A DNA stretch of 46,360 bases from contig CALGRX010000018.1 in assembly GCA_937880755.1 (NCBI GenBank), positions 1 to 46,360 of the forward strand, written 5' to 3'. This document shows, piece after piece, positions 25,209 through 33,136 of this stretch (position 1 is its first letter; the number at the start of each line of letters is the position of its first letter). This stretch comes from an uncultured Clostridia bacterium. Its GTDB lineage: Bacteria > Bacillota > Clostridia > Christensenellales > UBA3700. A program made the position numbers and the translations under genes. The notes under the pieces were generated by a model. The model saw only the letters and a list, made by a program, of their open reading frames with translations, did not search any database and was not told the origin of the DNA.

Positions 25209-27125
25209 TTACTTTATTGTTTTGTCGTTATTTGTGTTTTTTGCGCGTTTACTGACGGGTTTTAGATACAATACACTGTTACCGGGTATGGTCATCTTGA
25301 TATATTGATCTTGACCGTGCAGCTGTCCTTTCTTAGTTTTGTACTTGATAACGCCTTCGTCGGTTCCGCCGAACTCTTTGTCGTTGCTGTTGAGTACGAC
25401 TCTATAGACGCACTCGTCAGGCACGCCCATATTGTACTCCGTTCTCGTAACAGGCGAGAAGTTGACAACTATCACGGTATACTCGCCATTTTTATCATAT
25501 CTGGCAAAGGATGCGATATTTTGAGTATTGTCGTCTACAACCAACCACTTAAAGCCGTCGTACGAGGTATCGAGTTGATACATTTCGGCGTTCTTTTTGT
25601 AATACATATTGAGTTTTTTGACAAAATTGTGCAAATTGCGATGCGACTCATAGTCAAGCAAAAACCAATCTAATTGTTTCTTGAAGTCCCATTCGATAAA
25701 CTGTCCGAACTCTCCGCCCATAAACAAAAGTTTCTTGCCGGGGTGTGCCATCATATAACCGTAGAATGCTTTGAGCCCGTCGAACTTCTCGTGATATTCG
25801 CCCGGCATCTTGGAGAGCATAGAACACTTGCCGTGTACCACTTCGTCGTGGGAGATAGGCAAAATATAATTCTCGCTAAACGCATAAGTAATTGCAAATG
25901 TGATATTATTGTGCATATCCTTGCGGAAGAAAGGATTAGCCGACACGTATCTTAGATTGTCGTTCATCCAACCCATATTCCACTTGAAGTTGAATCCAAG
26001 TCCTCCGTCCTTAGGTGGTTTGGTAACCAAAGGGAAAGCCGTCGATTCTTCGGCAATCATCACCACTCCCTTGTGTCTAGACAAGATAGCAGTATTTAGT
26101 TGTTTGAGGAAGTCTATCGCCTCGAGATTGTAGTTGCCCCCGAAAGCGTTAGCTCGCCATTCACCGTCCTTGCGGCCGTAGTCGAGGTAGAGCATCGAAG
26201 CCACGGCGTCGACTCTAATACCGTCTATATGATATTCTTCTACCCAAAAATCTGCCGACGAGATGAGGAAGGATTTGACTTCTTTTCTTCCGTAGTCAAA
26301 TACCATCGTGCCCCACTCTTTGTGTTCGGCTTTTAGAGGGTCACTATACTCGTAGGTAGGCTCGCCGTCAAACATATACAGTCCGTGAGAGTCCTTAGGG
26401 AAGTGAGCCACTACCCAATCGAGGAACACGCCTATACCGTTTTGGTGACATAGGTCTACCAAATATCTAAAGTCGTCAGGCGTACCGTATCTCGAGGTAG
26501 GCGCGAACATACCCGTCACTTGATATCCCCAACTGCCGTCGTAAGGATACTCCGTCACAGGCAAAATCTCTACGTGGGTATAACCCATCTCCAACACGTA
26601 CTCTACAAGTTTCTTGGCTATGGTGCGATAGTTGCACACTACGCCGTACTCGTTCCTAATCCAGCTACCGAGATGCAACTCGTAGATATTCATAGGCGAT
26701 TCGTAAGGATTGTAGGTTTCCCTATTTTTTATCCACTTTTTGTCGCCCCATTTATAAGTACTATCGTACAACTTGGACGCTGTTGCCGGTGCCGTCTCGG
26801 CATGAGTTGCGTACGGGTCTGCTTTGAGTCGTATGTCGCCACTTGGCGTCTCGATACTAAACTTGTAGATTTCGTACGTCTTTAGTCCTTCAATAAAGGT
26901 CTGCCAAATTCCTTTGGCGATAGCCGTCATAGGATTGACGCTTCTATCCCAATCATTGAAGTTACCTACCACGCTTACGCTCTTTGCATGAGGTGCCCAA
27001 ACCGTAAACGTCCATCCTTCCTTTCCCTTTATCTTTTCTTTTTTTGGACAAAAGAATTTGTAAGACTGATAATTAGAGCCTTCCTTGAAAAGATATATGG
27101 GTACTTGAGTGATTTTATCTGCCAT
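25209..27125 (-). CDS. glgB: 1,4-alpha-glucan branching enzyme
   Basis: GlgB makes alpha-1,6 branches in glycogen. It has an N-terminal CBM48-type domain (FTVWAPHAKSVSVVGNFNDW) and a GH13 barrel. Conserved regions are DWVVAHF, GIRVDAVASMLYLDYGR (nucleophile Asp), MIAEEST (acid/base Glu) and LPISHDEVVHGK (stabilising Asp), then FMGGEFGQ. The all-beta C-terminal domain follows. ATG 27125 is preferred: AGGAG stands 5 nt before it and overlaps an upstream in-frame GTG (27131). The 638 residues are normal. It leads the glgBCDA operon. The last 15 residues are polar and Lys/Asn-rich. Confidence 0.97.
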   Translation of the reverse strand: MADKITQVPIYLFKEGSNYQSYKFFCPKKEKIKGKEGWTFTVWAPHAKSVSVVGNFNDWDRSVNPMTAIAKGIWQTFIEGLKTYEIYKFSIETPSGDIRLKADPYATHAETAPATASKLYDSTYKWGDKKWIKNRETYNPYESPMNIYELHLGSWIRNEYGVVCNYRTIAKKLVEYVLEMGYTHVEILPVTEYPYDGSWGYQVTGMFAPTSRYGTPDDFRYLVDLCHQNGIGVFLDWVVAHFPKDSHGLYMFDGEPTYEYSDPLKAEHKEWGTMVFDYGRKEVKSFLISSADFWVEEYHIDGIRVDAVASMLYLDYGRKDGEWRANAFGGNYNLEAIDFLKQLNTAILSRHKGVVMIAEESTAFPLVTKPPKDGGLGFNFKWNMGWMNDNLRYVSANPFFRKDMHNNITFAITYAFSENYILPISHDEVVHGKCSMLSKMPGEYHEKFDGLKAFYGYMMAHPGKKLLFMGGEFGQFIEWDFKKQLDWFLLDYESHRNLHNFVKKLNMYYKKNAEMYQLDTSYDGFKWLVVDDNTQNIASFARYDKNGEYTVIVVNFSPVTRTEYNMGVPDECVYRVVLNSNDKEFGGTDEGVIKYKTKKGQLHGQDQYIKMTIPGNSVLYLKPVSKRAKNTNNDKTIK

Positions 27126-27154
27126 AAGCACTCCTATATAGATTACTTTACATT

Positions 27155-27183
27155 ATTATATCACACAAAAATACCCATTTCAA
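27155..27183 (-). promoter_or_regulatory. Promoter of the glgBCDA operon
   Basis: Minus strand TTGAAA (27178-27183), 17-bp spacer, extended TGATATAAT (-10 at 27155-27160). The start is predicted near 27148. Confidence 0.8.
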
Positions 27184-27200
27184 GATGCATATGATTATTT

Positions 27201-27244
27201 TTTACTCTATTTTGGGCAAAAATTTACTCTACTTTGGGCAAAAA
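27201..27244. repeat. Tandem 22-bp direct repeat upstream of the glycogen promoter
   Basis: Two abutting 22-bp units (27201-27222 and 27223-27244) differ by a single T/C change. They lie about 17 bp upstream of the glgB -35 and overlap the T-run of the importer terminator. The unit spans two helical turns, as for tandem activator sites. Confidence 0.7.
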
Positions 27245-27272
27245 TTTTGCCGACACTCACGTATCGGCAAAA
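27240..27272 (-). terminator. Terminator of the amino-acid importer operon
   Basis: A perfect 9-bp stem, TTTTGCCGA (27245-27253) with TCGGCAAAA (27264-27272), a 10-nt loop and, on the minus strand, a T-run. It lies 40 nt after the ATPase gene stop. Confidence 0.82.
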
Positions 27273-27312
27273 GATATATATATTTGTAGTTTTTAGTTGC
27301 AACAAAAGCGGC

Positions 27313-28326
27313 TTACAGCACCTTTGCCAAAAATTCTTTGAGACGAGGGTTTTGAGGGTTTTCAAAAAACTCTTTAGGCGTATTTTGTTCTAACACGTTG
27401 CCATTATCCATAAACAACACCCTCGTGCTGACCTCTTTGGCAAAGCCCATTTCGTGAGTGACGATAACCATAGTCATGCCGTCGTCAGCCACCTCTTTGA
27501 TAAGTTCCAATACCTCTCCTACCATCTCCGGGTCGAGCGCGCTGGTCGGCTCGTCAAAGAGCATCACGTCGGGGTTCATTGCCAAAGCTCTAACTATGGC
27601 GACCCTTTGCTTTTGACCGCCCGACAAGGTTGAAGGATATTTGTCGGCTTTGTCGCTAAGGCCTATTCTCTCTAGTAGTTGCAACGCCTTTTCTTTAGCT
27701 TGCGTCTTGACGGTCTTTTTGTCACTGCTCAGGTTTTTGAAAACGTTGCCTTTGACTGCCTTCTTCTCGGCTATTAGCTCTGCTAATTTTTCGTCAATAA
27801 CTTTGATTTTGTCGGAAGTCTCCACGTTTTCCACGTATTCGGTATTATTTGCTCTTGCATCTGCAAGCAATTTTTTGAGTTCGGAGAGCAACGTCATCTT
27901 TTCTTCTTGCAAAGCCTTTATTTGTGTTCTTAGCGCCTTGACCTTGGCTTTACGTTCTTTGCGTAAATTCTTGACTCCTATTTTGACGGGCGCAAGCATT
28001 ATATTGTCGATAATCGTCAAGTTGTTGAATAGGTTGAAGTGTTGGAACACCATTCCCATCTTTTGTCTATGCTTGTTGATATTCGTATGCTTGTCGTTGA
28101 GAAGCTTTCCTTCAAAATAAATCTCTCCGCCGCTTGGCTCTTCAATCAAGTTAAGACATCTCAAAAAGGTACTCTTACCGCTACCCGAAGGACCTACGAT
28201 AGATACTTTTTCTCCCTTTTTGATAGTTTCGTTGATACCTTTGAGGACGTGAAGGTCGCCGAATTTTTTGTGCAAATCTTTTACTTCGATAATAACGTCT
28301 CCGCTGTTCAGATTATCTGCGCTCAC
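27313..28326 (-). CDS. Polar amino-acid ABC importer ATPase with coiled-coil insertion
   Basis: This GlnQ/HisP-type ATPase has Walker A GPSGSGKST (45-53), Q-loop FQHFNLFNNLT, signature LSGGQ (234-238), Walker B VMLFDEPTSALDPE and switch His291. The family usually has about 240 residues; this protein has 337. The excess is one block, residues about 123-206, between LAPVKIGVKN and AKEKALQLLERIGL, inside the helical domain that contacts the permease. The block is rich in Lys, Glu, Leu and Ala and heptad-like (LRTQIKALQEEKMTLLSELK). The start is GTG 28326, with AGGAGG 10 nt upstream; the gene overlaps the permease gene by 14 bp. It works with the permease and binding protein upstream. Confidence 0.93.
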   Translation of the reverse strand: MSADNLNSGDVIIEVKDLHKKFGDLHVLKGINETIKKGEKVSIVGPSGSGKSTFLRCLNLIEEPSGGEIYFEGKLLNDKHTNINKHRQKMGMVFQHFNLFNNLTIIDNIMLAPVKIGVKNLRKERKAKVKALRTQIKALQEEKMTLLSELKKLLADARANNTEYVENVETSDKIKVIDEKLAELIAEKKAVKGNVFKNLSSDKKTVKTQAKEKALQLLERIGLSDKADKYPSTLSGGQKQRVAIVRALAMNPDVMLFDEPTSALDPEMVGEVLELIKEVADDGMTMVIVTHEMGFAKEVSTRVLFMDNGNVLEQNTPKEFFENPQNPRLKEFLAKVL

Positions 28327-29008
28327 TCTTTCTCATCCTCCTTTCTATTGCTTTGACAAGTAAGGTAATAAGGGATACTATCACCAGATATACCGCCGCC
28401 AACATTAGATATGGTATCACGTATTCGTAGGTTGCGTCACCTATCGAACGGAATGCCTTAGTCAAGTCCACTACCGCGATAAAGCTGACTACAGACGTCT
28501 CTTTGACCAGCGTGATAAACTCGTTGCCGAGGGTAGGCAAAATATTTTTGACTGCCTGTGGCAATACTACGCTGACCATAGACGGCGTGTAACCAAGTCC
28601 CAAAGACCTTGCCGCTTCCATCTGTCCCTTGTCCACCGACAAGATGCCGCTACGCATAATCTCCGATACGTAAGCACCGCTGTTGAGACCGAACGCCGCG
28701 ATTGCTACTACCAATTTGTCCACCTTTATCCCAAGTGACGGGAAAAGTATAAAGTAGAAAATCAACAGTTGCACCACCATTGGAGTACCTCGGAAGAACC
28801 AAGTATATAGGTCGCTTATACCCGCCCAAATCTTTATGAAAGGATTATTCTGAGGCACTACCTTGGATATTGCAATCACCGTACCTATCACGATACCGAT
28901 TATAAGTCCAAGTACGGCAATAAGTGCTGTGGCCCTTAAGCCGTTCAGCACTTCTTTGTACCCTTCGTAAGTTATAAATTGTTTATAAAATACGTCCCAA
29001 GCCGTCAT
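28313..29008 (-). CDS. Polar amino-acid ABC importer permease
   Basis: A 231-residue inner-membrane permease of the HisM/GlnP type with about five hydrophobic helices. The cytoplasmic coupling motif EAARSLGLGYTPSMVSVVLPQA is clear, and FFRGTPMVVQLLIFYF is typical of the family. It starts 2 nt after the binding-protein stop and overlaps the ATPase gene by 14 bp, so the three are tightly coupled. Substrate is likely a polar or acidic amino acid, or glutamine; the sequence does not decide which. Confidence 0.95.
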   Translation of the reverse strand: MTAWDVFYKQFITYEGYKEVLNGLRATALIAVLGLIIGIVIGTVIAISKVVPQNNPFIKIWAGISDLYTWFFRGTPMVVQLLIFYFILFPSLGIKVDKLVVAIAAFGLNSGAYVSEIMRSGILSVDKGQMEAARSLGLGYTPSMVSVVLPQAVKNILPTLGNEFITLVKETSVVSFIAVVDLTKAFRSIGDATYEYVIPYLMLAAVYLVIVSLITLLVKAIERRMRKSERR

Positions 29009-29010
29009 AA

Positions 29011-29853
29011 TTATTTATTCATAGACTTGGCGATAGCCTTAGCAGGCATCTCGTCGATGACTACGAAGTCGATATTGCCGTTGATCATATCTTGTACTGC
29101 AAGACCTGCGTTGGCATATCCGGCAGGGGTGATATTGCTATATCCGTCAAATCCCCAATCTTCATCGCCCTTTACGTAGAACTCACTGGTGGTACCGTTT
29201 TGGAAGCCGACCTTCTTGCCACTCATTGCTTTGAGCACTGCTTCTACGTCTGCAGCGGTCTTACAATTGTCGAAGGTGGTATCGTCAGCCTTGACAATTA
29301 TCATTTGAGATGCGTCGTAATACTTTTGGGTAAAGTCAACGCTTTCTTTTCTCTTTTCGTTGACGGTAAGACCTGCCATTGCTATGTCACAAGTACCGTT
29401 ACCTACGGAAGTAACTACCGCCTCAAAGTCCATATCGTCGATAACCAACTCTTTGCCGAGCATAGTAGCGATTTCGTATGCGATTTCTATATCGATACCT
29501 GCGAACTTGTTACCGAGTTTGTACTCAAACGGAGCAAAAGCCGCGTTGGTAGCTACGAGCAATTGGTCCTTGCTTGGGTCTTTGGTAGCCGACGTAATTC
29601 CGGTAACTTCTTCACCCGCGAAGTATTTGTTCATAATCTCGTCCATTTTACCGTTGCTCTTGAGTGTGTCTATAGCGTTGTTAACTGCGTTGAGTAGCTC
29701 GGTATTGCCTTTATCTACACCGAATGCGTATTCTTCTTCCGTCAATTTAATTTCAATTACTTTTACTTTGTCTGCTTTGTCACAAGCCATCATTGCCATT
29801 GCGCTAACCGCAACCATTGCTACTACTATAAGAATAAGTAATGCTTTTTTCAT
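29011..29853 (-). CDS. Amino-acid-binding lipoprotein, apparently circularly permuted
   Basis: A 280-residue periplasmic-type binding protein (SBP_bac_3). Residues 1-23 are a signal peptide ending MMA, with C24 as lipid anchor. Residues 30-78 (KVKVIEIKLTEEEYAFGV, then DKGNTELLNAVNNAIDTLKS and NGKMDEIMNKYF) match the usual C-terminal end of this family. A linker (79-95) leads to DQLLVATNAAFAPFEYK, the usual mature N-terminus. It continues in normal order through DFEAVVTSVGNGTCDIAMAG, LTVNEKRKESVDFT, GKKVGFQNGTTSEFY and IDFVVIDEMPAKAIAKSMNK, where the protein stops; normal homologues run on here into the LTEEEY segment. R168 in NEKRK is the likely ligand carboxylate contact. AGGAG stands 9 nt before the ATG. 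First gene of the importer operon. Confidence 0.92.
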   Translation of the reverse strand: MKKALLILIVVAMVAVSAMAMMACDKADKVKVIEIKLTEEEYAFGVDKGNTELLNAVNNAIDTLKSNGKMDEIMNKYFAGEEVTGITSATKDPSKDQLLVATNAAFAPFEYKLGNKFAGIDIEIAYEIATMLGKELVIDDMDFEAVVTSVGNGTCDIAMAGLTVNEKRKESVDFTQKYYDASQMIIVKADDTTFDNCKTAADVEAVLKAMSGKKVGFQNGTTSEFYVKGDEDWGFDGYSNITPAGYANAGLAVQDMINGNIDFVVIDEMPAKAIAKSMNK

Positions 29854-29886
29854 TTTTATATCTCCTAAGTTTGTTTCGATAGCATT

Positions 29887-29915
29887 ATTTTAGATTTCCA
29901 AAGCCAAATGTGCAA
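29887..29915 (-). promoter_or_regulatory. Promoter of the amino-acid importer operon
   Basis: Minus strand TTGCAC (29910-29915), 17-bp spacer, TAAAAT (29887-29892); start predicted near 29880, 27 nt before the ATG. Confidence 0.6.
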
Positions 29916-29971
29916 CAAAATGAAAAAAATATTTTGAAAATGGATAAATATTCATTATTGTTTGAATTATT

Positions 29972-29995
29972 GCATATTTATTCGATTATTTATGC
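29972..29995. promoter_or_regulatory. Candidate operator in the divergent regulator/importer region
   Basis: An imperfect 24-bp palindrome (GCATA...TCGA...TATGC) with 18 of 24 positions symmetric, about midway between the two divergent promoters. The surroundings are very A/T-rich, which lowers its weight. Confidence 0.35.
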
Positions 29996-30012
29996 ATAAT
30001 TATGATAAAAAC

Positions 30013-30041
30013 TTGACGCGATTGCCAAAAAATGATAAACT
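30013..30041 (+). promoter_or_regulatory. Promoter of the double-HTH regulator gene
   Basis: TTGACG (30013-30018), 17-bp spacer, TAAACT (30036-30041). The leader of about 55 nt contains a small hairpin with CTCT/AGAG arms. Confidence 0.55.
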
Positions 30042-30102
30042 CGACTTGATAGTAATAAGCGCTCTTTTGTTGAGAGCACGTTGACCAAACTTAGGAGAAA
30101 TT

Positions 30103-30525
30103 ATGCTTGACTTTACGACGATTATAAGTAGCGTTTTGGAAGAACAAAGTAAAACCACTCAAGATTTGTTCGACGACGACGTTATATCAAAGGATACTTT
30201 TTATAAATATAGAAGAAGAAATCCAAGTTTAACCACACTTATCAAAATTGCCAATTACTTACACGTAAGTATCGACTATATTTATGAATTTACCGACATC
30301 AACGATTTTAGACCGTACTCGACCAATCAATGCGATTTTTACCAAAGGCTAATAGAGTTGATAAGTTCAGTCGGACTTTCTAATAGACAGTTTTGCCAAA
30401 ATTTACATTACACAAAAGACACTATACTTCGCTACAAAAACGGAACGACACCAAGTATTAGGACTCTAATTGAGATTGCGCAATACTTCAACTGTACGAT
30501 AGACGATTTACTGACTCACCAATAA
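30103..30525 (+). CDS. Regulator with two tandem Xre-type helix-turn-helix domains
   Basis: A 140-residue protein made of two similar HTH units. Unit 1 (about 6-66) has SKDTFYKYRRRNPSLTTLIKIANYLHVSIDYI; unit 2 (about 80-140) has TKDTILRYKNGTTPSIRTLIEIAQYF and TIDDLL. Both end in the same A-x-Y-(L/F)-x-(V/C)-(S/T)-I-D motif typical of Cro/CI-type repressors. There is no ligand or dimerisation domain, so one chain may act as a covalent dimer. It is divergent from the amino-acid importer, whose expression it may control (inference). AGGAG stands 5 nt before the ATG. Confidence 0.82.
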   Translation: MLDFTTIISSVLEEQSKTTQDLFDDDVISKDTFYKYRRRNPSLTTLIKIANYLHVSIDYIYEFTDINDFRPYSTNQCDFYQRLIELISSVGLSNRQFCQNLHYTKDTILRYKNGTTPSIRTLIEIAQYFNCTIDDLLTHQ

Positions 30526-30549
30526 ACTTTTTATTAGAATAAGTATTCA

Positions 30550-30595
30550 AAAAATAGTAGCCGACTTACCTTGCCCGACTACTATTTTTCTTTTA
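30550..30595. terminator. Bidirectional terminator between regulator and alpha-glucosidase
   Basis: AAAAATAGTAG (30550-30560) pairs perfectly with CTACTATTTTT (30579-30589) around an 18-nt loop; T-rich tracts follow on both strands. Confidence 0.75.
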
Positions 30596-30642
30596 TTCAA
30601 ATGAGATAAGCAATAAAATATCTACCCACTCAACGAGGCATG

Positions 30643-32301
30643 TCATTTTTTGACGTACACTCTCGCCTCGTATGGTCTTAGCGTATGGATATGCGTATTT
30701 TCTTCGCAATACTTGTAGTTGCATACCAACAATTCGGCGTCCGTGGTGTCCATAGTATATCTGTCGTCTATCTCAACTAGTTCTTTGCCGTAGTTGGCCT
30801 CTACGTACACGTAGGCGTCGCCGAGTTTTCTCGAAAATACCCACACTTGATTGGACTTTTCGTAATATTCTCTCCATTCGCCGTCCGCCAAAATACGGCT
30901 GACTTGTTTACGCTTGGCGATAAGGTTTTTGTAATACTCGAATATTGAAAATTCGCTCTCCCTATCCTTCTCTACGTTGATATCCACGTAATTTGGATTG
31001 ACTTTCATCCAAGGCTCTACCGTCGAGAAACCCGCGTATTGCTCCCCGCTCCACTGCATGGGCGTGCGTGCGTTGTCACGCGCCTTTTTGGACAAGATTT
31101 TCATTCCTAACTTTTTGATAATCTTATGCTTATTGAGCATTTTGATGACGTTGATAGACATAATGTCCTTGTATTCGTCCTCTTCCAACGGACAACTCGT
31201 CATACCTATCTCTTGTCCTTGATAGATATACGGCGTACCCCTAAGCATCATATTGACCGTTGCCAGCATAGTCGCACCGTACTTGCGATATTCTTCAGCG
31301 CCGTCCACGTATCTCGGAATACATCTAGGTTGGTCGTGATTTTCGAGGTAGTTAGACGTCCACACGGTTCTTGGCATTTGTTGGTATCTCGCCACGATTT
31401 TCTTAAATTTAGACAACTTAAACTTGCCCACGAAGTCAACGAACATATGCTCGAAGTTGAATAAAGTATCTAGTACGGGCTTGGTTTCGTCGGCAATTTG
31501 CTTGGCTTGTTCGTAGTTGATGCCCGCGCACTCGCCAACTATCAGGCTATCGTACTTGGACCAAGACTCTCTATTGACCTCGGCTATGTACTTTTCCCAA
31601 TTTTCGCCAAGACAATAATTTTCTTCACCCCTCAGCGGATTGAAAGGATTTTTGCCGTCTTTCAAACCTTGATTTTTACTAATATACGTGATGACGTCGC
31701 ATCTAAAGCCGTCCACACCCTTTTCAAACCAATAATTGCATATATCTACGACCTCTTGTCTGACTTTTGGGTTGTCCCAATTGAGGTCGGGTTGCTTCTT
31801 GGAGAATAGGTGCATATACCACTCGCCCGTCGTTTCGTCGTAAGCCCAAGCGCTACCGAGGAAGTTGCCTCGCCAATTATTTGGCGGTTTTTTACCATTC
31901 TTTCCCCTGCCTTTGCGCCAAAAATAATAATCACGATAAGGATTGTCCTTAGAAGAGCGCGACTGCTTGAACCATTCGTGTTCGTCAGACGAGTGATTGA
32001 CTACGAGGTCCATTATTAGTTTTATACCCCTTGCGTGCATGCCGTCTATCATCTCTTGCCAATCGTCAAGCGTACCGAACTCGTCCATAATATCGCGATA
32101 GTCGCTTATATCGTATCCGTTGTCATCGTTGGGCGACTTGTAGCATGGCGAAAGCCATACTGCGTCCACGCCCAAGTCTTGTAGATAATCGAGCTTGGAG
32201 ATTATACCCCTAATATCTCCAATGCCGTCACCGTCGCCGTCGCAAAAACTGCGCGGATAAATTTGATAGATTACCGCGTCTTTGTACCATCTACTCTTCA
32301 T
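30643..32301 (-). CDS. GH13 alpha-glucosidase, oligo-1,6-glucosidase type
   Basis: A cytoplasmic glycoside hydrolase of 552 residues without a signal peptide. GH13 regions are DLVVNHSSDEHEW (I), QPDLNW (V), GFRCDVITYI (II, nucleophile Asp), IVGECAG (III, acid/base Glu) and LENHDQPR (IV). The N-terminus KDAVIYQIYPRSFCDGDGDGIGDI is typical. Val after the nucleophile Asp is the residue linked to alpha-1,6 specificity in oligo-1,6-glucosidases, which suggests isomaltose-type substrates. The start MKSRWYK (ATG 32301) has GGAGG 7 nt upstream and overlaps the comF stop by 4 bp. Last gene of the mannoside operon. Confidence 0.94.
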   Translation of the reverse strand: MKSRWYKDAVIYQIYPRSFCDGDGDGIGDIRGIISKLDYLQDLGVDAVWLSPCYKSPNDDNGYDISDYRDIMDEFGTLDDWQEMIDGMHARGIKLIMDLVVNHSSDEHEWFKQSRSSKDNPYRDYYFWRKGRGKNGKKPPNNWRGNFLGSAWAYDETTGEWYMHLFSKKQPDLNWDNPKVRQEVVDICNYWFEKGVDGFRCDVITYISKNQGLKDGKNPFNPLRGEENYCLGENWEKYIAEVNRESWSKYDSLIVGECAGINYEQAKQIADETKPVLDTLFNFEHMFVDFVGKFKLSKFKKIVARYQQMPRTVWTSNYLENHDQPRCIPRYVDGAEEYRKYGATMLATVNMMLRGTPYIYQGQEIGMTSCPLEEDEYKDIMSINVIKMLNKHKIIKKLGMKILSKKARDNARTPMQWSGEQYAGFSTVEPWMKVNPNYVDINVEKDRESEFSIFEYYKNLIAKRKQVSRILADGEWREYYEKSNQVWVFSRKLGDAYVYVEANYGKELVEIDDRYTMDTTDAELLVCNYKYCEENTHIHTLRPYEARVYVKK

Positions 32302-33131
32302 TGCTTTTCCTCCTCGCTTAGATTTGACGATTGAATTTTGTATGCGGTGGTGCATATCGTCAAGCCTTCCACCTTTTGGGCGCCTGCTTTATATAGCACC
32401 CTAGCCACTTCGCTCATAGTCGCGCCCGTAGTCAGCACGTCGTCCACGACCAATACTATCTTGCCTTTGACAGCGGTTTTGTCAATCACCTTGTATACGC
32501 CAAGCACGTTTTCTTCTCTTTCTTTGCCCGAGAGTTTGGCTTGTTCGATATTATCCTTGCTCTTGACGATACATTCTCCAACGTAAGGCAACTTCAATGA
32601 CTCCGCCAAGCTCTTTGCGACGATTTGGCTTTGATTGTAGCCTCTCTTGCGTTTTCTTTCTTTGGATATAGGCACCGACACTACCACGTCGCAGTCGTAC
32701 CCATCGTCCAGATACTTGTCCACCAACATATTGGCAAAGTAACGACAATAGTATTTCTTGCCACCGAACTTGTATCTATGTATCAAAGACTTGGCTACGC
32801 CGTCGTATACGCATACGCTTCTATTGCGCAAGAAGTGCCTTTCGTGAGCTTGACAAGTCAAGCAGTAGTCGGCTTCGCTCTTCTCTCTTCTTCCGCATTT
32901 GTGGCAAATATCGTCGTGCAAAAATTCTATCTTGCTCTTACACTCGTCGCACAAGCCGTAGCGATTAGGATTGGCTAGTTCTTTGCCACAATTTATGCAA
33001 TTGTATTTGTCAACGAATACGGCTTGCCTAATATTCCGTATCAATTTGGCACAAAACTTTTTCACTTTTCCCTCACTCTTTGGCTTGGCGTTGCCTTTGG
33101 CATCGTCTTGTTTCTTTTTGTCAACTTTCAT
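32298..33131 (-). CDS. ComF-family phosphoribosyltransferase-like protein
   Basis: A double zinc-finger region with four CxxC pairs (CINC, CDEC, CHKC, CLTC) is followed by a phosphoribosyltransferase fold with the PRPP-binding motif VVDDVLTTGATMSE. ERKRKRGYNQSQIVAKSLAE is the typical ComF block. ComF is needed for DNA uptake in competent bacteria, where it works with the ComFA helicase; no comFA or other competence gene is here. An N-terminal basic stretch of about 40 residues precedes the fingers. ATG 33131 is used, 5 nt after the manA stop, without a clear Shine-Dalgarno; GTG 33158 is an alternative. Its place inside a sugar operon is unusual. Confidence 0.88.
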   Translation of the reverse strand: MKVDKKKQDDAKGNAKPKSEGKVKKFCAKLIRNIRQAVFVDKYNCINCGKELANPNRYGLCDECKSKIEFLHDDICHKCGRREKSEADYCLTCQAHERHFLRNRSVCVYDGVAKSLIHRYKFGGKKYYCRYFANMLVDKYLDDGYDCDVVVSVPISKERKRKRGYNQSQIVAKSLAESLKLPYVGECIVKSKDNIEQAKLSGKEREENVLGVYKVIDKTAVKGKIVLVVDDVLTTGATMSEVARVLYKAGAQKVEGLTICTTAYKIQSSNLSEEEKQ

Positions 33132-33136
33132 CGATA

